From the NCBI GenBank assembly GCA_910585155.1, contig CAJUEC010000001.1, forward strand, positions 65,948 through 129,947: 64,000 bases of DNA, written 5' to 3'. This stretch comes from an uncultured Oscillospiraceae bacterium (lineage in GTDB: Bacteria > Bacillota > Clostridia > Oscillospirales > Oscillospiraceae). A model generated the notes under the pieces. The model had not been told where the DNA came from, did no database searches, and worked only from the letters and a program-made list of their open reading frames with translations. Position 1 is the first letter of the stretch; each line of letters begins with the position of its first letter. This document shows, piece by piece, positions 33,379-43,022 of this stretch. The position numbers and the translations under genes are program-made.

Positions 33379-33408
33379 CAAGCAAATCGAAACAGGGAGG
33401 CTGGGAAT

Positions 33409-34218
33409 ATGAGAGCGACTGTCTTATCGGACAACATCCCCTGGGAGGGACTGGAGGGGGAGTGGGGCCTGAGCATCTACATCACCCACCGAGACAGGCG
33501 GATCCTGCTGGACAGCGGCGCGTCCGGCCTGTTCCTGGAAAACGCGGACAAGCTGGGCATCGACCTGACCCGGGTGGACTACGCCGTGCTGTCCCATGGG
33601 CACCCGGACCACTCCAACGGCATGGAGGACTTTTTCCGGGCGGCGGAGGGGGTCCCCTTCTACGTGCGCCCGGGCTGCGACAGCTGCTACATACGCAGGG
33701 AGGACGGCATAGGCTACGGCGGCATTCCCAGGGGGGCGGCGGAGCGGTTCGGGGACCGGGTGGTTTTTGTGGAGGGGGACTTTTCCCCCTCTCCGGGGGT
33801 CTGGCTCATCCCACACAAGACGCCGGGGCTGGCCGCCCAAGGGGCGGCGGACGGCATGTACACCCGGCGGGGCGGCGCGATGGAGCCCGACGACTACGCC
33901 CATGAGCAGAGCCTGGTGGTGGAGACGGAGCGGGGGCTGGTCATCTTCAACAGCTGCTCCCACGCGGGGGCGGATAACATCATCCGGGAGGTGGGGGAGA
34001 CCTTCCCCGGCCAGCGGCTGCTGGCTCTGGTGGGGGGATTCCACCTCTTCCGGCGCACGGACGAGGAGGTCCGTGCCCTGGCCCGCCGCATCCGAGACAC
34101 CGGAATCGCCGCCATCTACACCGGCCACTGCACCGGGGAGCGGGGGCTGGAGCTCCTCGGGGAGGAGCTGGGGGAGATGGTCCACCCCTTCCGCACCGGG
34201 CTGGTGATGGAATTTTGA
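33409..34218 (+). CDS. MBL-fold metallo-hydrolase
   Basis: The 269-residue cytoplasmic protein has the metallo-beta-lactamase fold: LDSGASGLFLENA near residue 40, the metal motif SHGHPDHSNGM (about 62-72), NSCSHAGADNI and the C-terminal YTGHCTGERGL. The wording is closest to the subgroup annotated as 7,8-dihydropterin-6-yl-methyl-aminobenzene phosphate synthase-like, but that name is not a proven activity. It is a single-gene unit with its own promoter. Any link to the sugar-acid genes downstream is only positional. Confidence 0.85.
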   Translation: MRATVLSDNIPWEGLEGEWGLSIYITHRDRRILLDSGASGLFLENADKLGIDLTRVDYAVLSHGHPDHSNGMEDFFRAAEGVPFYVRPGCDSCYIRREDGIGYGGIPRGAAERFGDRVVFVEGDFSPSPGVWLIPHKTPGLAAQGAADGMYTRRGGAMEPDDYAHEQSLVVETERGLVIFNSCSHAGADNIIREVGETFPGQRLLALVGGFHLFRRTDEEVRALARRIRDTGIAAIYTGHCTGERGLELLGEELGEMVHPFRTGLVMEF

Positions 34219-34266
34219 CGGCGGCGGGGCCTCCCGCCCGCGCTGAGCAGGATGACAGAAAAACCG

Positions 34267-34295
34267 TTGAAATCTCCTTCTGCATCGGCTATAAT
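34267..34295 (+). promoter_or_regulatory. Promoter of the AraC-type regulator
   Basis: TTGAAA (34267-34272), 17-base spacer, TATAAT (34290-34295). Confidence 0.75.
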
Positions 34296-34334
34296 AGACA
34301 AAACATATGGGCGGCGGAACAGGGGGAGGTTCTC

Positions 34335-35243
34335 ATGGCGGAGGAGCGCATTGTAGTTCGGTCCAGCACGGACGACCACATTTTGTTCAAGGTCTTTCAG
34401 GCCCGCTATCCCCAGACGGCGGGGGGCGAGCGGCCCTACAACGAGCACCACCACTCCGAGCTGGAGATCTCCTCCATCCTCTCCGGCTCCGGCGTCTACC
34501 ACTGCTCCGGCGTGGACTACGCCTTTGAGCAGGGGGACGTGTTCATGCACTGCGGCAACGACAAGCACCACTTCCGGCAGATCGACCCGGGCCGGGCGCT
34601 GTCCCTGGTGGTGATCCAATTCGACCCCCGGTTCATCTGGACGCCGGGCGGGGACTGGTTCGACTCCAAGTACCTCCGGATTTTTATGTCCGACTCCGCC
34701 ACCAACCGGCACATCTCCCACGGGGACCTGGCGGCGGCGCGGATCTCCGCCCTGCTCCAGGAGAGCTTTCAGGAGTGCAGCGCCCAGGACCCGGCCTACG
34801 ACCTGCTGGTCAAGGCCAAGCTGCTGGCCATCCTGGCCAATCTGGCGCGGCACTTTCACGACGATCTGGAGGGGGAGAAGTTTTTCATCAACCCCCGCCA
34901 CCTGGAGTATATCAAGCGGTCCATGGACTACATCCTCAGCCACTTGGGCGACCCTTTGACCCTGGACACCCTGGCCCAGGAGGCCCGCATGAGCCGCTCC
35001 TACTACTGCACCATTTTCAAAAGGCTCAACGGCGTGTCCGTGTGGAGCTACATCACCGCCCAGCGGATCGACAAGGCCCAGCGGCTGCTGGAGGACCTGT
35101 CGGTGTCCGTCACGGAGGTGAGCCAGGCCTGCGGGTTCAACAATATCGCCAATTTCAACCGGGCCTTCAAGAAGGTGGCCGGCCTGGCGCCCCGGGATTA
35201 CCGCCGGGCCGTCCAGCCCGACCGACCGCCGGAGGAGCCGTGA
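34335..35243 (+). CDS. AraC-family regulator with cupin sensor domain
   Basis: The 302-residue protein has an N-terminal cupin-like effector domain (about 20-110; NEHHHSELEISSIL, FEQGDVFMHCGNDKHHF) and a C-terminal double HTH (about 195-295; DTLAQEARMSRSYYCTIFKRL and SVTEVSQACGFNNIANFNRAF). The start follows GGGGGAGG. It is read toward the dehydratase / TRAP operon, and a sugar-acid effector is likely. A terminator at 35244-35278 separates the two units. Confidence 0.9.
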   Translation: MAEERIVVRSSTDDHILFKVFQARYPQTAGGERPYNEHHHSELEISSILSGSGVYHCSGVDYAFEQGDVFMHCGNDKHHFRQIDPGRALSLVVIQFDPRFIWTPGGDWFDSKYLRIFMSDSATNRHISHGDLAAARISALLQESFQECSAQDPAYDLLVKAKLLAILANLARHFHDDLEGEKFFINPRHLEYIKRSMDYILSHLGDPLTLDTLAQEARMSRSYYCTIFKRLNGVSVWSYITAQRIDKAQRLLEDLSVSVTEVSQACGFNNIANFNRAFKKVAGLAPRDYRRAVQPDRPPEEP

Positions 35244-35278
35244 GCATGCCGCGCAGCATCCGCTGCGCGGCATGTTTT
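35244..35278 (+). terminator. Terminator of the AraC-type gene
   Basis: GCATGCCGCGCAGC - ATCC - GCTGCGCGGCATG followed by TTTTTT. Confidence 0.92.
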
Positions 35279-35322
35279 TTGTGCATTTCGCAATATTTGA
35301 TCGAAACTGGATACGATATCAT

Positions 35323-35351
35323 TTGTTTTGTTTTCCACGTTCCGGTACAAT
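35323..35351 (+). promoter_or_regulatory. Promoter of the sugar-acid operon
   Basis: TTGTTT (35323-35328), 17-base spacer, TACAAT (35346-35351). The weak -35 box fits an activator-dependent promoter, presumably using the adjacent AraC-type regulator. Confidence 0.6.
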
Positions 35352-35408
35352 AAGTACAAGGCGGGAGGGGCCCGCCCCCCAGCAGGCCTTCAAAGGAGGA
35401 GGATACCT

Positions 35409-36746
35409 ATGACAAAAATCGACCCGGCAGCGCTGAAGATCACCGATATGCGCTTTGCCGACATCGACGGCGCGCCCAAGCGCTGCACCCTGCTCAAGCT
35501 CTACACCAACCAGGGGCTGGTCGGCTATGGTGAGGTGCGGGACGCGTCCAGCAAGACCTACGCCCTGATGCTCAAAAGCCGCATCCTGGGGGAGAACCCC
35601 TGCAATGTGGACAAGATCTTCCGCAAGATCAAGCAGTTCGGCGGCCACTCCCGGCAGGGCGGCGGCGTGTCCGGCATCGAGATCGCCCTGTGGGACCTGG
35701 CGGGCAAGGCCTACGGGGTGCCCCTGTACCAGCTGCTGGGGGGCAGGTTCCGGGACGAGATCCGGGTTTACTGCGACACGGACGCCGACGGGAAGGACAA
35801 CAGCGGCCACGCCATGGGTCTGGCCCTGAAAAAACGGCTGGACCTGGGCTTCACCTTCTTGAAGCTGGACCTGGGCATTGGCCTGCTGATGGATGAGCCG
35901 GGGGCGCTGTGCGCGCCGCTGGGCCTGCTGGACGAGATGAAGCGGTACGCGCCCCATCTGCTCCAGGTGCAGGGGGGCTCGGTGACCTCGGACATGGTCC
36001 GCCGCCAGAAGAGCTATTCCATCGTCACCACCGCCCACCCCTTCACCGGCATCCACATCACGGAGAAGGGGCTGGACCTCCTGGAGGCCTACCTCCGGGA
36101 GGTGCGGGAGGTCATCGGCTACGAGGTTCCGCTGGCCATTGACCATTTCGGCCACGTGTGCGTGGAAGACTGCATCCGCTTTGCCCGCCGGGCGGAGCCC
36201 TATAACATCGCGTGGATGGAGGACATGGTGCCCTGGATCTACCCCGACCAGTGCCGCCGCCTCCGGGAGGCCGCCGCCATCCCGGTGTGCACCGGCGAGG
36301 ACATCTACCTGAAGGAGGGCTTCGAGCCCCTCATCAAGCAGGGCTGTGTCTCCGTGATCCACCCGGACATCCTCACCTGCGGCGGCGCGCTGGAGCTGAA
36401 GAAGATCGCCGACATGGCGGACGAGCACGGCGTGGCGGTGGCCATCCACATGGCGGAGAGCCCAGTGGCCTGCATGGCGGCGGTGCATACTGCGGCGGCC
36501 ATGCACAACGTGCTGGCCATGGAGCTCCACTCGGTGGACGTGCCCTGGTGGGCGGACATGGTGAACGGCCTTCCCAAGCCGCTGGTCAGGGACGGCTTCA
36601 TCCGGGTGCCCGAGGGGCCCGGCCTGGGCATCGAGAGCCTGAACGAGGACGTGCTGCGCCGGCATCTGAATGAGAACATCCCCGGCATGTGGGAGCCCAC
36701 CGACCAGTGGGACCGGGAGTTTTCCAACGACCGTATCTGGAGTTAA
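35409..36746 (+). CDS. Enolase-superfamily (mandelate racemase-like) sugar-acid dehydratase
   Basis: The 445-residue protein has the N-terminal capping domain (LKLYTNQGLVGYGEVRD) and the barrel with VSGIEIALWDLAGKAYGVPLYQLLGG. Candidate catalytic and metal positions are Lys in FLKLDLG, Asp in AIDHFGHV, Glu in WMEDMVPW, Glu in CTGEDIY and His in AIHMAES. These place it in the sugar-acid dehydratase or cycloisomerase branch; the exact substrate cannot be read from sequence. AAAGGAGG precedes the ATG at 35409. It leads the operon with the RraA-like protein and a TRAP transporter. Confidence 0.88.
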   Translation: MTKIDPAALKITDMRFADIDGAPKRCTLLKLYTNQGLVGYGEVRDASSKTYALMLKSRILGENPCNVDKIFRKIKQFGGHSRQGGGVSGIEIALWDLAGKAYGVPLYQLLGGRFRDEIRVYCDTDADGKDNSGHAMGLALKKRLDLGFTFLKLDLGIGLLMDEPGALCAPLGLLDEMKRYAPHLLQVQGGSVTSDMVRRQKSYSIVTTAHPFTGIHITEKGLDLLEAYLREVREVIGYEVPLAIDHFGHVCVEDCIRFARRAEPYNIAWMEDMVPWIYPDQCRRLREAAAIPVCTGEDIYLKEGFEPLIKQGCVSVIHPDILTCGGALELKKIADMADEHGVAVAIHMAESPVACMAAVHTAAAMHNVLAMELHSVDVPWWADMVNGLPKPLVRDGFIRVPEGPGLGIESLNEDVLRRHLNENIPGMWEPTDQWDREFSNDRIWS

Positions 36747-36763
36747 GTGAGGGGACTGAAAAT

Positions 36764-37690
36764 ATGTCTTTTGCAAATCGGGACGACATCATTGCGATCA
36801 CCCCGGAGTGGAAGGGGGAGCGGTTTGAGGACGGCCGGCCCAGGGTGCCGGACAAGTACCTGGACGCCCTTTGCCAGATGACGCTGGAGGAGGTGTGGAA
36901 GCCCATCTTTGTGGCCGGGTACGAGAACCAGTTCATCGCCATGCCCTCCCTGCATCCGGAGTTCCGGACGGACGGCACGGTCAACCGCAAGCTGATCGGC
37001 CGGGCGGTGACCGCCGCCTACATCCCCACCAGGCCGGACTACCTCGGGGCCTCCTGCGCCATTGCCGCCGCCCAGGGCTTTCAGGGCACCCCGAACCAGT
37101 GGGTCATCGACCGGCTCACCGACCGGGACGTGCTGGTGGTGGACATGTACGACAAGATCTACAAGGGGACCTTCCTGGGCGGCAACCTGACCACCGCCCT
37201 GCGGGCCAGGACGGGCCGGGGCGGCGCGGTCATCTGGGGCGGCGTTCGGGACGTGGAGCAGATGCGCCGAGTGCCGGATGTGCAGGTCTATTACCGGGGC
37301 ATCGATCCCACCCCCATCCGGGAGTTCGCCATGTTGGGCATGAACACCCCGGTGCGCCTGGGCGCCGGCCGGGAGGCCGCCGTGTGCCTGCCCGGCGACG
37401 TGGTCTACGGCTGCAGCGGCGGTGTGCTGTTCATCCCGCCCCAACTGGTGGCCGACGTGGTGGAGGGGGGAGCCAAGACCCAGGTGAAGGACATGTTCGG
37501 CTTCGAGATGATCAGCGAAAACCGCTTCACCACGGCGCAGATCGACAAGAACACCTGGTCGGAGGAGATGCTGGACCTGCTGATGGAGTACATCCGCACG
37601 CGGCAGGAGGCGGCCCCCTATCGGGACCTGGACTGGAGCCGGGAGTACGAGCTGGCCAGAGAGGCCGGCGACGGCCAATCCGCCCTGTGA
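36764..37690 (+). CDS. RraA-like aldolase/decarboxylase family protein
   Basis: The 308-residue protein contains the RraA / HMG-aldolase core: FLGGNLTTALRARTGRGG, then VIWGGVRDVEQMRR, the G-x-R-D motif that binds metal and carboxylate in the family. GDVVYGCSGGVLFIPP follows. It is longer than a minimal RraA, with about 90 extra N-terminal and a C-terminal helical segment, as in catabolic members next to dehydratases. It probably cleaves the 2-keto acid made by the preceding enzyme, which starts 17 bases upstream. Confidence 0.85.
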   Translation: MSFANRDDIIAITPEWKGERFEDGRPRVPDKYLDALCQMTLEEVWKPIFVAGYENQFIAMPSLHPEFRTDGTVNRKLIGRAVTAAYIPTRPDYLGASCAIAAAQGFQGTPNQWVIDRLTDRDVLVVDMYDKIYKGTFLGGNLTTALRARTGRGGAVIWGGVRDVEQMRRVPDVQVYYRGIDPTPIREFAMLGMNTPVRLGAGREAAVCLPGDVVYGCSGGVLFIPPQLVADVVEGGAKTQVKDMFGFEMISENRFTTAQIDKNTWSEEMLDLLMEYIRTRQEAAPYRDLDWSREYELAREAGDGQSAL

Positions 37691-37874
37691 CCCGCCGCAC
37701 CTCATTTTTAAAACATAGTATCATTTGTCCAAAATATTTTACAAGCAATTCCAAAAAATTTTCTGTATAATTTTCAGCAGAGTTGGGGGATTTTGTCCAT
37801 TTCTCCCGCTCATTACGGACGCACCCACAGAACGGACGCCTGAGCCCAGGCCTTGTTTGAAAAAAGGAGAGAAT

Positions 37875-38927
37875 ATGATGAAAAAGATGCTTGCAGTCCT
37901 TTTGAGTCTGGCCCTAACGCTGGGGCTGGCGGCCTGTGCCGCCGAAAATCCCCCCGCTGACAGTTCGGCCCCGCCCCAGGCCAGCGCCGGAGATGACAGC
38001 TCCGAGCCGGTCCATCTGCTCAGCTCCCCCATGATCTTCAAGGTGGCCACCTCCCAGTCCGCCACCGGGATCTGGGTGCCCATGATGGAGAAGGCCTATG
38101 AAAAGATCACCCAGCTGACCCACGGCGACCTCCAGTTCGTCATCTATCCCAACAGCGAGCTGGGCAGCAACATCGACTGCGTGGAGCAGATTCTGGCCGG
38201 CGCACCCATGATCCTGGGCTGCGGGTTCGACACCCTCACCGACTACAGCGACAAGTTCGCCGTGGCCTCCGCGCCCTATGTGTTCCAGGACTCCTCCGAG
38301 GTGTTCACCCTGGCCCAGTCCGACTGGTGGCCCGCCGCCAACGCTGAGCTGGAGCAGGAGGCCAACATCAAGGTGTTCGCGGTGGGCTCCCTGGGCTACC
38401 GCCATTTCATCAGCACCAAGCCCATCCGCTCCGTGTCGGACATACCCACCATGGTGGTGCGCATGGGCAGCGCCCTGAACCGGGACTGGATCACCGTCAT
38501 GGGCGGCGCCCCCACCTCCAGCACCTGGGCGGATAATTACGCCTCCCTGGAGTCCGGCATCTTCGACGCCTGTGAGGCCACCCTGGACCTGCTGTGGACC
38601 TCCTCCCTGTATGAGGTGTGCGACTACCTCACTCTGTCCGGCCACTCCATCAACCCCAACATCAGCATCATGAACGAGGATACCTGGAATACAATCCCCG
38701 CCGAGTACCAGCAGATCATCACCGAGGTGATGGAGCAGGCCATGGCGGATATGTATGACGAGGTGGTGGCCAGTGAGCAGTCCTTCATCGACCAGTTCAA
38801 GGAGAAGGGGGTGGAGATCATCCAGGTGGACAAGGCCGAGTTTGCCGCCTACACCGGCGACCTGCTGAAGCTGGAAAAGATGGACGACTCCATTTTGGAG
38901 GAGATCAACCAGATCCTGGGCCATTAG
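37875..38927 (+). CDS. TRAP transporter substrate-binding protein (DctP family)
   Basis: The 350-residue lipoprotein has a signal peptide with lipobox LGLAACAA (Cys22 or near) and a Pro/Ser linker, then the DctP fold: YPNSELGSNIDCVEQILAGAP, a conserved Arg in PTMVVRMGSALNRDW for carboxylate binding, and WNTIPAEYQQIITEVMEQA. It captures an organic acid outside the cell for the DctQM permease. The spacer 37691-37874 is AT-rich with TGTATAAT at 37764-37771 as a possible promoter and no clear -35 box. Confidence 0.92.
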   Translation: MMKKMLAVLLSLALTLGLAACAAENPPADSSAPPQASAGDDSSEPVHLLSSPMIFKVATSQSATGIWVPMMEKAYEKITQLTHGDLQFVIYPNSELGSNIDCVEQILAGAPMILGCGFDTLTDYSDKFAVASAPYVFQDSSEVFTLAQSDWWPAANAELEQEANIKVFAVGSLGYRHFISTKPIRSVSDIPTMVVRMGSALNRDWITVMGGAPTSSTWADNYASLESGIFDACEATLDLLWTSSLYEVCDYLTLSGHSINPNISIMNEDTWNTIPAEYQQIITEVMEQAMADMYDEVVASEQSFIDQFKEKGVEIIQVDKAEFAAYTGDLLKLEKMDDSILEEINQILGH

Positions 38928-38997
38928 GCAAACCATCAGGCAGGCGCGGCCCAACCCGGCGCCGCGCCTGCGCATCTCTCCGAAAGGAGCGCCAACC

Positions 38998-39501
38998 ATG
39001 AAGAAAATCCTGACTGCCCTGCGCAATCTCCCCCTGGTGGCGGCCAGCGCCGCCCTGATCCTGTCCATCCTGCTGTGCTTTATGAACGTGGTCACCCGGA
39101 AGCTCTTCTCCTTCACCTTCAACGGCTTTGACGCCATGATGACCCTGTGCTTCGGCTACACTGTCTTTGTGGGCAGCGCCGCCGCCTATGAAAAGGGGAT
39201 GCACTACGGGGTGGATGTGCTGGTCTCCGCCCTGCCCGCCGGGGCCAAGGCGGCGGCCAAGGTGGCGCTGGATGTGGTGATGGTGGTGGTGATGGTCTGT
39301 GGGACCTATCTGTCCGTCGTCCTGTCCGTCAATGCCCTTGGCAAGACCATGGAGGGGCTGAACATCCCCTACTTCTGGTATGATCTTGCCGCTGTGATCG
39401 GCTTTGGGTACAGCACGGTCTTCTCCCTGGAGTTCCTCTGGCGGGACGTCCGCGCCCTCAGAGCCCCCGCGTCCGACCCGAAAGGAGGTGCCGCCGCGTG
39501 A
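38998..39501 (+). CDS. TRAP transporter small permease (DctQ family)
   Basis: The 167-residue membrane protein has four helices (residues 15-35, 45-65, 85-105, 125-150) and the family segment NVVTRKLFSFTFNGFDAMM. It pairs with DctM to couple solute uptake to an ion gradient. Its stop overlaps the GTG start of the large permease (GTGA), which indicates coupling. Confidence 0.9.
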   Translation: MKKILTALRNLPLVAASAALILSILLCFMNVVTRKLFSFTFNGFDAMMTLCFGYTVFVGSAAAYEKGMHYGVDVLVSALPAGAKAAAKVALDVVMVVVMVCGTYLSVVLSVNALGKTMEGLNIPYFWYDLAAVIGFGYSTVFSLEFLWRDVRALRAPASDPKGGAAA

Positions 39502-40790
39502 ACTGGTCTGTTATCATCCCCGTGGTCACAATCATCGTGCTGCTGATGCTGAACGCGCCGGTGTGGGTGGCCCTGTTCGGCGGGATGCTGCCCTACTTTT
39601 TCTTCCTGGGCGACGGCCTGCCCACCCAAATCCTCATCCAGCGGCTGGTGGCCACCACGGAAAACGCCTCCTATCTGGCCATCCCCTTCTTCGTCACGGC
39701 AGGGGCGATCATGAACCACGCGGGGCTGTCCGCCCGGCTGATGGACTTTGCCGAGGCGCTGGTGGGCCACCTGTCCGGCGGCCTGGCCCATGTGAATGTG
39801 CTGCTGTCCGTGCTGATGGGGGGCTGCTCCGGGTCCGCCGCCGCGGACGCCGCCATGGAGTGCAAGATCTTGGTGCCCGAGATGGAGAAGCGGGGCTATG
39901 ACCGGGACTTCAGCGCCGCGGTCACCGTGGCCTCCTCCCTCATCACCCCCATCATCCCCCCGGGCATGGGGCTGATCCTCTACGCCTTTTCCGCCAATGT
40001 GTCCGTGGGCCGCATGTTCGCCGCGGGCTATCTCCCGGGCATTTTGTGCATGGTCTTTTTCATTGTGCTGGTGGACCGTATCTCCAAGAAGCGGGGGTAC
40101 AAGCCCTCCCGGCAGAGGATGGCCGCTCCAAAGGAGATTCTCAGGCTGGGCGTCCACGCCCTGTGGGCGCTGCTCATGCCGCTGGGCATCATCATGGCGC
40201 TGCGCTTCGGCTACTTCACCGCCACGGAGGCTGGGGCCATCGCCTGCGTCTACTCCCTGTTCATCGGCGTGTTCGTCTACCACGAGTTCAAAAAGGAGCA
40301 CATCATCCCCGTTATCAAGGAGTCCGTGCTGGGCACCGCCACGGTGATGGTCATCATGTGCGCCGCCAACTGCCTGTCCTACTTCCTGTCCTATGAGAAC
40401 ATCCCCAGGGCCATGACCAACCTCATTGTGGACGCCGGCCTGGGCCGCTTCGGCTTCCTCATCATTGTCAACATCTTCATTCTCATCCTGGGCATGTTTG
40501 TCTCCAACGGCATGATCCCCATCCTGGCCACCCTGCTGGCCCCCATCGCCGCCTCGCTGGGCATCGACCCCATCCAGTTCGGCATCATCGTGGTGTTCAA
40601 CGTCACCCTGGGCAACATGACCCCGCCCTTCGGTCTGGTGCTCTACCAGGTGGCCGGCCTGACGGACCTCTCGGTGCCCAAGCTGGCCAAGGCCTGTATG
40701 CCTTTCATCGTGGCCATGCTGCTGGTGCTGCTCATCATCACCTTCTGCGAGCCGCTGGCCGTGCTGCTCCCCAACCTGATCTACGGCTGA
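39498..40790 (+). CDS. TRAP transporter large permease (DctM family)
   Basis: The 430-residue protein has about twelve membrane segments and family motifs AIPFFVTAGAIMNHAGLSARL, GGCSGSAAADAAMECKIL, LITPIIPPGMGLILYAF and NVTLGNMTPPFGLVLYQVAGL. The length is normal. The start is GTG, preceded by AAAGGAGGTG. It completes the DctPQM system; the cargo is presumably the sugar acid handled by the upstream dehydratase. Confidence 0.93.
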   Translation: MNWSVIIPVVTIIVLLMLNAPVWVALFGGMLPYFFFLGDGLPTQILIQRLVATTENASYLAIPFFVTAGAIMNHAGLSARLMDFAEALVGHLSGGLAHVNVLLSVLMGGCSGSAAADAAMECKILVPEMEKRGYDRDFSAAVTVASSLITPIIPPGMGLILYAFSANVSVGRMFAAGYLPGILCMVFFIVLVDRISKKRGYKPSRQRMAAPKEILRLGVHALWALLMPLGIIMALRFGYFTATEAGAIACVYSLFIGVFVYHEFKKEHIIPVIKESVLGTATVMVIMCAANCLSYFLSYENIPRAMTNLIVDAGLGRFGFLIIVNIFILILGMFVSNGMIPILATLLAPIAASLGIDPIQFGIIVVFNVTLGNMTPPFGLVLYQVAGLTDLSVPKLAKACMPFIVAMLLVLLIITFCEPLAVLLPNLIYG

Positions 40791-40809
40791 GCGCCGGAGG
40801 AGGCATCTT

Positions 40810-41901
40810 ATGGAACTTCATCGTATGCTGTCCGGCGCGAACCGCTATGTTCAGGGCCGGAACCTGCTGGACCAGGTGGGGGCGGAGTGTGCGCAGCACG
40901 GTTGGCGGCGGATCTACGCGGTGGGCGGGCCCCATGGGCTGGCCGCCGCCTGGCCCGCCATCCGGGCGGGACTGGAGGCCCGGGGCATATCCCACGTGCT
41001 GCGGAAGTTCACCGGCTTCAACACCGCCGGGGAGATCGAGGTGGCGGCCCGGGAGGCGGCGGGGGAGTCCTGCGCGGCTATCGCTGGCATCGGGGGCGGC
41101 AAGGCGCTGGACCTGGCCAAGGCCGCCGCGGCGCTGGCAGGCCTGCCCGTTGTCACCGTGCCCACCAGCGCCGCCACCTGCGCCGCCTTCGCGCCGCTGT
41201 CCATCGTCTATGACGAGGAGGGGCGGCAGGCGGAGTCACGCTTTCACAGCTTCGAGGTATCGGCGGTCTTTGTGGACCTGGACATCATCGCGGTCGCCCC
41301 GGCCCGGCTGCTGGCCGCGGGCATGGCGGACGCGCTGGCCAAATCCTGTGAGTACAGCTCCGCCTTCCCCAGCCTGCGCTACGGCGACATCGACACCGCC
41401 AAGTACTGCGGCTACCGGCTGGCGCTGGCGGGGGATGAGGGGCTGCTGAGCTGCGGCCCCCAGGCCTACCGGGACGCGCTGGAGGGGCGGGCCACCCAGG
41501 CGCTGGAGGACGCGGTCTTTCTCAGCATCGCCAACATTGGTGTGGTCAGCGGGCTGTGCGGCTACACCAACAAGCCCGGCGGGCGGTTCGCCATCGCCCA
41601 CGGCTTTAACGAGCTGATCCGCGGCCGCTGGGTGCCCGACCCCCGCCGCTGGCTCCACGGGGAGCTGGTGGCGGTGGGCATTCTGGCCCAGCTCCGGGTG
41701 AACCGGGTCCCGGCGGAGCGGATCGAGGCTGTCCGCCGCTTTTTCCAGACCATCCGCGTGCCCGTCTCCCTGGCCCAGCTGGGGATGGAGCTGGACGCCG
41801 CCCAGCTGGCCGCCTTTCAGGAGGAAGTAGTGACCAACACCAGCATGGACCCGGCGCTCCATCCCCGGATCCGGCAGGCGGTGGCCGGCGTGCTGCGGTA
41901 G
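40810..41901 (+). CDS. Glycerol dehydrogenase-like iron-containing dehydrogenase
   Basis: The 363-residue protein is of the GldA type: nucleotide loop AIAGIGGGKALDLAKAAA, metal-binding Asp in LAAGMADALAKSCEY, and His residues in FAIAHGFNEL and WLHGELVAVG. The family oxidises glycerol and related vicinal alcohols with NAD. Its position as last gene of the TRAP operon suggests reduction of an aldehyde or keto product from sugar-acid cleavage. Ribosome site CGGAGGAGG. The terminator at 41913 follows. Confidence 0.87.
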   Translation: MELHRMLSGANRYVQGRNLLDQVGAECAQHGWRRIYAVGGPHGLAAAWPAIRAGLEARGISHVLRKFTGFNTAGEIEVAAREAAGESCAAIAGIGGGKALDLAKAAAALAGLPVVTVPTSAATCAAFAPLSIVYDEEGRQAESRFHSFEVSAVFVDLDIIAVAPARLLAAGMADALAKSCEYSSAFPSLRYGDIDTAKYCGYRLALAGDEGLLSCGPQAYRDALEGRATQALEDAVFLSIANIGVVSGLCGYTNKPGGRFAIAHGFNELIRGRWVPDPRRWLHGELVAVGILAQLRVNRVPAERIEAVRRFFQTIRVPVSLAQLGMELDAAQLAAFQEEVVTNTSMDPALHPRIRQAVAGVLR

Positions 41902-41912
41902 CACAAGACAAA

Positions 41913-41945
41913 GCGGCCCCCGGCGCGGACTGCGCCGGGGGCCGC
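41913..41945. terminator. Bidirectional terminator between GldA-like gene and uxuA
   Basis: GCGGCCCCCGGCGC - GGACT - GCGCCGGGGGCCGC. It serves convergent genes; the flanking T-runs are weak on both sides. Confidence 0.75.
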
Positions 41946-41958
41946 TCTTGCTTGTTTT

Positions 41959-42915
41959 TTACCCGCCGGAGAGCCAACCGTGCATCTCCAGCAGCCCCTT
42001 CAGATAGCCGATGGCGAACAGCCGGCCCAGGGCGGTGTAGCCCGCGGTGCCGCCGCTCTCGCAGGACAGCTGGGGGACGTGGTCCACCCGGATGGGGACG
42101 TCCAGACCCAGCTCCCGATACAGCGCGATCATCCGGGCCATGTCGATTTCGCCGTTGTCGTGGAAGGTCTCCCGGAAGTCGGCGACCGAGCCCCGGCAGT
42201 TGCGGAAGTGGATGAAAAAAATCTTGTCCGCCAGAAGCTGGGCGGCCCGCTCCAGGTCCTCGCCCATCATGTGGAAGGTGGCCTGGCAGAAGGTGACCCC
42301 CAGCATGGGGGAGGGCACCAGTTCCATGGCCCGCCGGATGCTGTCCAGACTGGTCATGACGCGGTGGACGCCGCCCAGCGCGGGCAGCGGGGGATCGTCG
42401 GGGTGGAGGGCCAGCCGGACGCCGTGCCGCTCCGCCTCGGGCAGGACCGCCCGGAGAAAATAGGCGTAGTTGTCCCACAGCTGCTCCGAGGTGATGGCCG
42501 CCCCGGTGGGGACGAAGTCCTCCAGCCGGAAGCCGGTGACCCTGGCCCCGCCCCGCTCCGGAAATCGGTCGCCGGTGCGCAGCCAGCCGATGTGGGCCAT
42601 GAAATTGAAGCAGACGGTGCCGATTTCCTGCCGGCGCATCAGGGGGAGCATCCGGCAAAAGGTCTCGATGGACCGGTCCCGCAGGGCGTCCCCCGCTTTG
42701 ATGTGGTCGTGCAGGCGGTTGGGCAGGGGCTCCAAAACCAACGGCTGGATGCCGCTCTCCCGGAAGCGGCGGCACAGCCCCTCCCAATGGGCGGGGGAGG
42801 CTGGGTCAAAGTCCTCCGACTCCGGCAGGCGGATCACGCCGTGCCGCACCCCGCACTGAACGGCCAGCTCCCAGGTCAGGTCCCGGTGGGGATAGAAATA
42901 ATCGGTGAGTATCAT
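41959..42915 (-). CDS. uxuA: Mannonate dehydratase
   Basis: The enzyme dehydrates D-mannonate to 2-keto-3-deoxygluconate in hexuronate breakdown. The 318-residue TIM-barrel protein has the metal-binding LALHPDDPPLPALGG, then GVTFCQATFHMM and FFIHFRNCRGS, and FHDNGEIDMARM, all typical of UxuA. It is somewhat shorter than the about 350-390 residues of many homologues. The start at 42915 was chosen because GGGGTGA precedes it; an in-frame ATG 11 codons earlier is possible. It is likely cotranscribed with the HAD gene upstream. Confidence 0.92.
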   Translation of the reverse strand: MILTDYFYPHRDLTWELAVQCGVRHGVIRLPESEDFDPASPAHWEGLCRRFRESGIQPLVLEPLPNRLHDHIKAGDALRDRSIETFCRMLPLMRRQEIGTVCFNFMAHIGWLRTGDRFPERGGARVTGFRLEDFVPTGAAITSEQLWDNYAYFLRAVLPEAERHGVRLALHPDDPPLPALGGVHRVMTSLDSIRRAMELVPSPMLGVTFCQATFHMMGEDLERAAQLLADKIFFIHFRNCRGSVADFRETFHDNGEIDMARMIALYRELGLDVPIRVDHVPQLSCESGGTAGYTALGRLFAIGYLKGLLEMHGWLSGG

Positions 42916-43022
42916 GCTGTCACCCCACTTTTGTGATGCCTCCAGCATAACCGCTTCCCGCCGGAAAATCCACGCATATCCGCCGAATTTCCCCGCATAT
43001 CTTCCAAATGTCTATCCCGCGC

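Noticed and set aside
30865..33381. Minus-strand frame of 838 codons across the surface protein gene
   Set aside because: It is the antisense of InlB repeats; its apparent repeats mirror the coding repeats of the plus strand.
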